From Acidobacteriota bacterium (GTDB taxonomy: Bacteria > Acidobacteriota > Aminicenantia > Aminicenantales > Saccharicenantaceae), in NCBI GenBank assembly GCA_003476685.1, contig DMVN01000219.1, positions 1-5,556 on the forward strand: a stretch of DNA of 5,556 nucleotides. The letters run 5' to 3'. Shown piece by piece: positions 4,492 through 5,556 of the stretch. Every line of letters begins with the position of its first letter. Position 1 is the stretch's first letter. The notes below the pieces were generated by a model. That model was not told the origin of the DNA and searched no databases. It saw only the letters and a program-made list of their open reading frames with translations. The position numbers and the translations under genes were made by a program.

Positions 4492-5556
4492 CTATTTCTC
4501 CTTCGATAAAAAACACTCCAGTTCCAGGTTAAGCAATTTGTTCATTACCAGGGATACGGCCCCCATGGCCGCAGCTTTCAGCCCGAAAGTGGCCGGCAGC
4601 AACGGAACCCCCCGGGCGCTCCTGTTGAGAGCTCTGGCACTTATGGTCTTGCGAACGTTGTCGAATAATATTTCTCCGGCCTGAATGACCCCGCCACCCA
4701 GAACCACAACTTCAGGATTAAACAGGTTGATGAGAGCTGAAATGCCAAGGCCGATGTATTCTGCGGCCTGGCTGAAAATGTTCCAGGCCAGAGAATCTCC
4801 CTTCTTGGCGGCCTCGGCCACCATTTCTGCGGTCACTTTATTGATGTCTCCTCCGCACATCTCCAGCAGATTACTCTGGGCCCCTTTTTTCAACTCGTTG
4901 CGGGCTGCCCGGGCAATCCCCTGGCCTGAAGCTAAGGCTTCCAGGCAGCCGAAATTCCCGCAATCACACTGGGTATTACTGTCCTTATCAACCGTGATGT
5001 GTCCGAATTCCCCGGCCATGCCGACCGCTCCGAGCAAAGGTTGCCCATCGATGATGATGCCTGCTCCGATACCATAACCTATATTTATAAAAACAAAATT
5101 TTTATACTGCTTGCCAACTCCGTAGCAGAGCTCACCCAGGGCCATGACCCGGGTGACGTTATCAAAATAAATCGGGAGGCTAAACCTCTGGCCCAGGGTG
5201 CCAATGATATCGACATCTTGCCAGTGGAAATTCGGGGAGAACTCAACCATGTTCCGGTTCTTGTTGATCAAACCGGCCACAGCCATACCGATGCCGCACA
5301 GCCTCTTTTTCTTTTCGGCGGTTTTCTGGCTGAGCAGGTCTATGATTTCAGCGGTCTGGTCCATTATGCTGAAAAAGCCTTCTTCCAGCTTGGTCGGGCG
5401 CTTTTCTTCATGAATGATGCTGGCATTCAGGTCGGCCAGCACACCATAGATATTGGTCGTCCCCAGGTCTATGCCTATTATGTAGTTATCGGCCGCAGCC
5501 AAGCGTAGCAATTTCGGGCGCCGACCGCCGGTCGACTGGCCAATCCCGACTTCTTC
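4492..5556 (-). CDS. ROK-family transcriptional regulator (NagC/XylR type), N-terminus outside window
   Basis: 354 residues are visible and the frame is open to the right edge; numbers count from the first visible residue. The fragment begins EEVGIGQSTGGRRPKLLRL, the hallmark end of the winged helix-turn-helix in ROK repressors, so this is a DNA-binding regulator, and the internal TTG at 5511 is not its start. The ROK sensor domain follows: phosphate motif DLGTTN at 30-35, GEFGH at 182-186, the zinc motif CDCGNFGCLE at 197-206 with H186 as the likely fourth ligand, and LGGGV at 286-290. In sugar kinases of this fold the catalytic aspartate lies in ENDAN; here the segment reads FDNVT (131-135) and Val134 replaces the Asp, so kinase activity is unlikely. 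Role inferred: binds a sugar or sugar phosphate and represses the operon that begins 338 bases downstream. Roughly 50 residues of helix-turn-helix are probably missing. Confidence 0.9.
   Translation of the reverse strand, partial: EEVGIGQSTGGRRPKLLRLAAADNYIIGIDLGTTNIYGVLADLNASIIHEEKRPTKLEEGFFSIMDQTAEIIDLLSQKTAEKKKRLCGIGMAVAGLINKNRNMVEFSPNFHWQDVDIIGTLGQRFSLPIYFDNVTRVMALGELCYGVGKQYKNFVFINIGYGIGAGIIIDGQPLLGAVGMAGEFGHITVDKDSNTQCDCGNFGCLEALASGQGIARAARNELKKGAQSNLLEMCGGDINKVTAEMVAEAAKKGDSLAWNIFSQAAEYIGLGISALINLFNPEVVVLGGGVIQAGEILFDNVRKTISARALNRSARGVPLLPATFGLKAAAMGAVSLVMNKLLNLELECFLSKEK

Noticed and set aside
4999..5508. 169-codon open frame on the plus strand inside the ROK gene
   Set aside because: It is antisense to clear ROK motifs, has no recognisable domain, and mirrors the codon pattern of the real gene.
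4492..5511. Reading the ROK protein as a complete 339-residue sugar kinase starting at TTG 5511
   Set aside because: The upstream codons are in frame and encode the repressor wing motif, and no ribosome binding site precedes the TTG. The catalytic Asp also seems absent.

Overview
The window holds five protein-coding genes, all on the minus strand, and they read as one sugar-acquisition locus, probably for fructose or fructosides. In transcription order (right to left) they are a ROK-family transcriptional regulator cut by the right edge, a 338-base AT-rich regulatory gap, an SGLT-type sodium/solute symporter, a PfkB-family fructokinase, an iron-containing alcohol dehydrogenase, and the first 109 codons of an exported LamG-domain protein cut by the left edge. 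I see no tRNA, rRNA, CRISPR array, insertion sequence or phage gene.

Region by region: 4492-5556 is the regulator, with the end of its DNA-binding wing visible at the edge. 4154-4491 is a non-coding stretch of about 30% G+C (hand count over 4161-4490). It carries a weak terminator candidate behind the regulator, a consensus -35 box, and several short palindromes and direct repeats that could be operator sites. 389-4153 holds the symporter, kinase and dehydrogenase with gaps of 21 and 66 bases and no terminator between them, so they are probably co-transcribed. The LamG gene follows after 60 bases with its own strong ribosome binding site and is likely part of the same operon.

How the parts would work together: an exported glycan-active or glycan-binding protein (the LamG fragment resembles modules I remember from GH32-type fructosidases) would help release or capture a fructoside outside the cytoplasm. 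The symporter would bring the sugar in with Na+, and the kinase would make fructose 6-phosphate. The ROK protein, which seems to have lost its catalytic aspartate, would sense the sugar or a derivative and control the operon. The dehydrogenase may reoxidise NADH or handle a related carbonyl or alcohol; its substrate cannot be read from the sequence.

Organism: a Gram-negative-type saccharolytic bacterium is suggested by the SSS, ROK, PfkB and LamG combination, strong GGAGG ribosome binding sites, G+C of roughly the mid-50s in the genes (by eye) and an AT-rich gap. Candidatus Aminicenantes, Planctomycetota, Verrucomicrobiota or Bacteroidota relatives would all fit; I lean weakly to Aminicenantes from general style only. 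The locus looks like a recognisable catabolic operon. The parts that deserve a second look are the regulatory gap, the kinase-dead-looking ROK sensor and the unusual active-site residue of the dehydrogenase.
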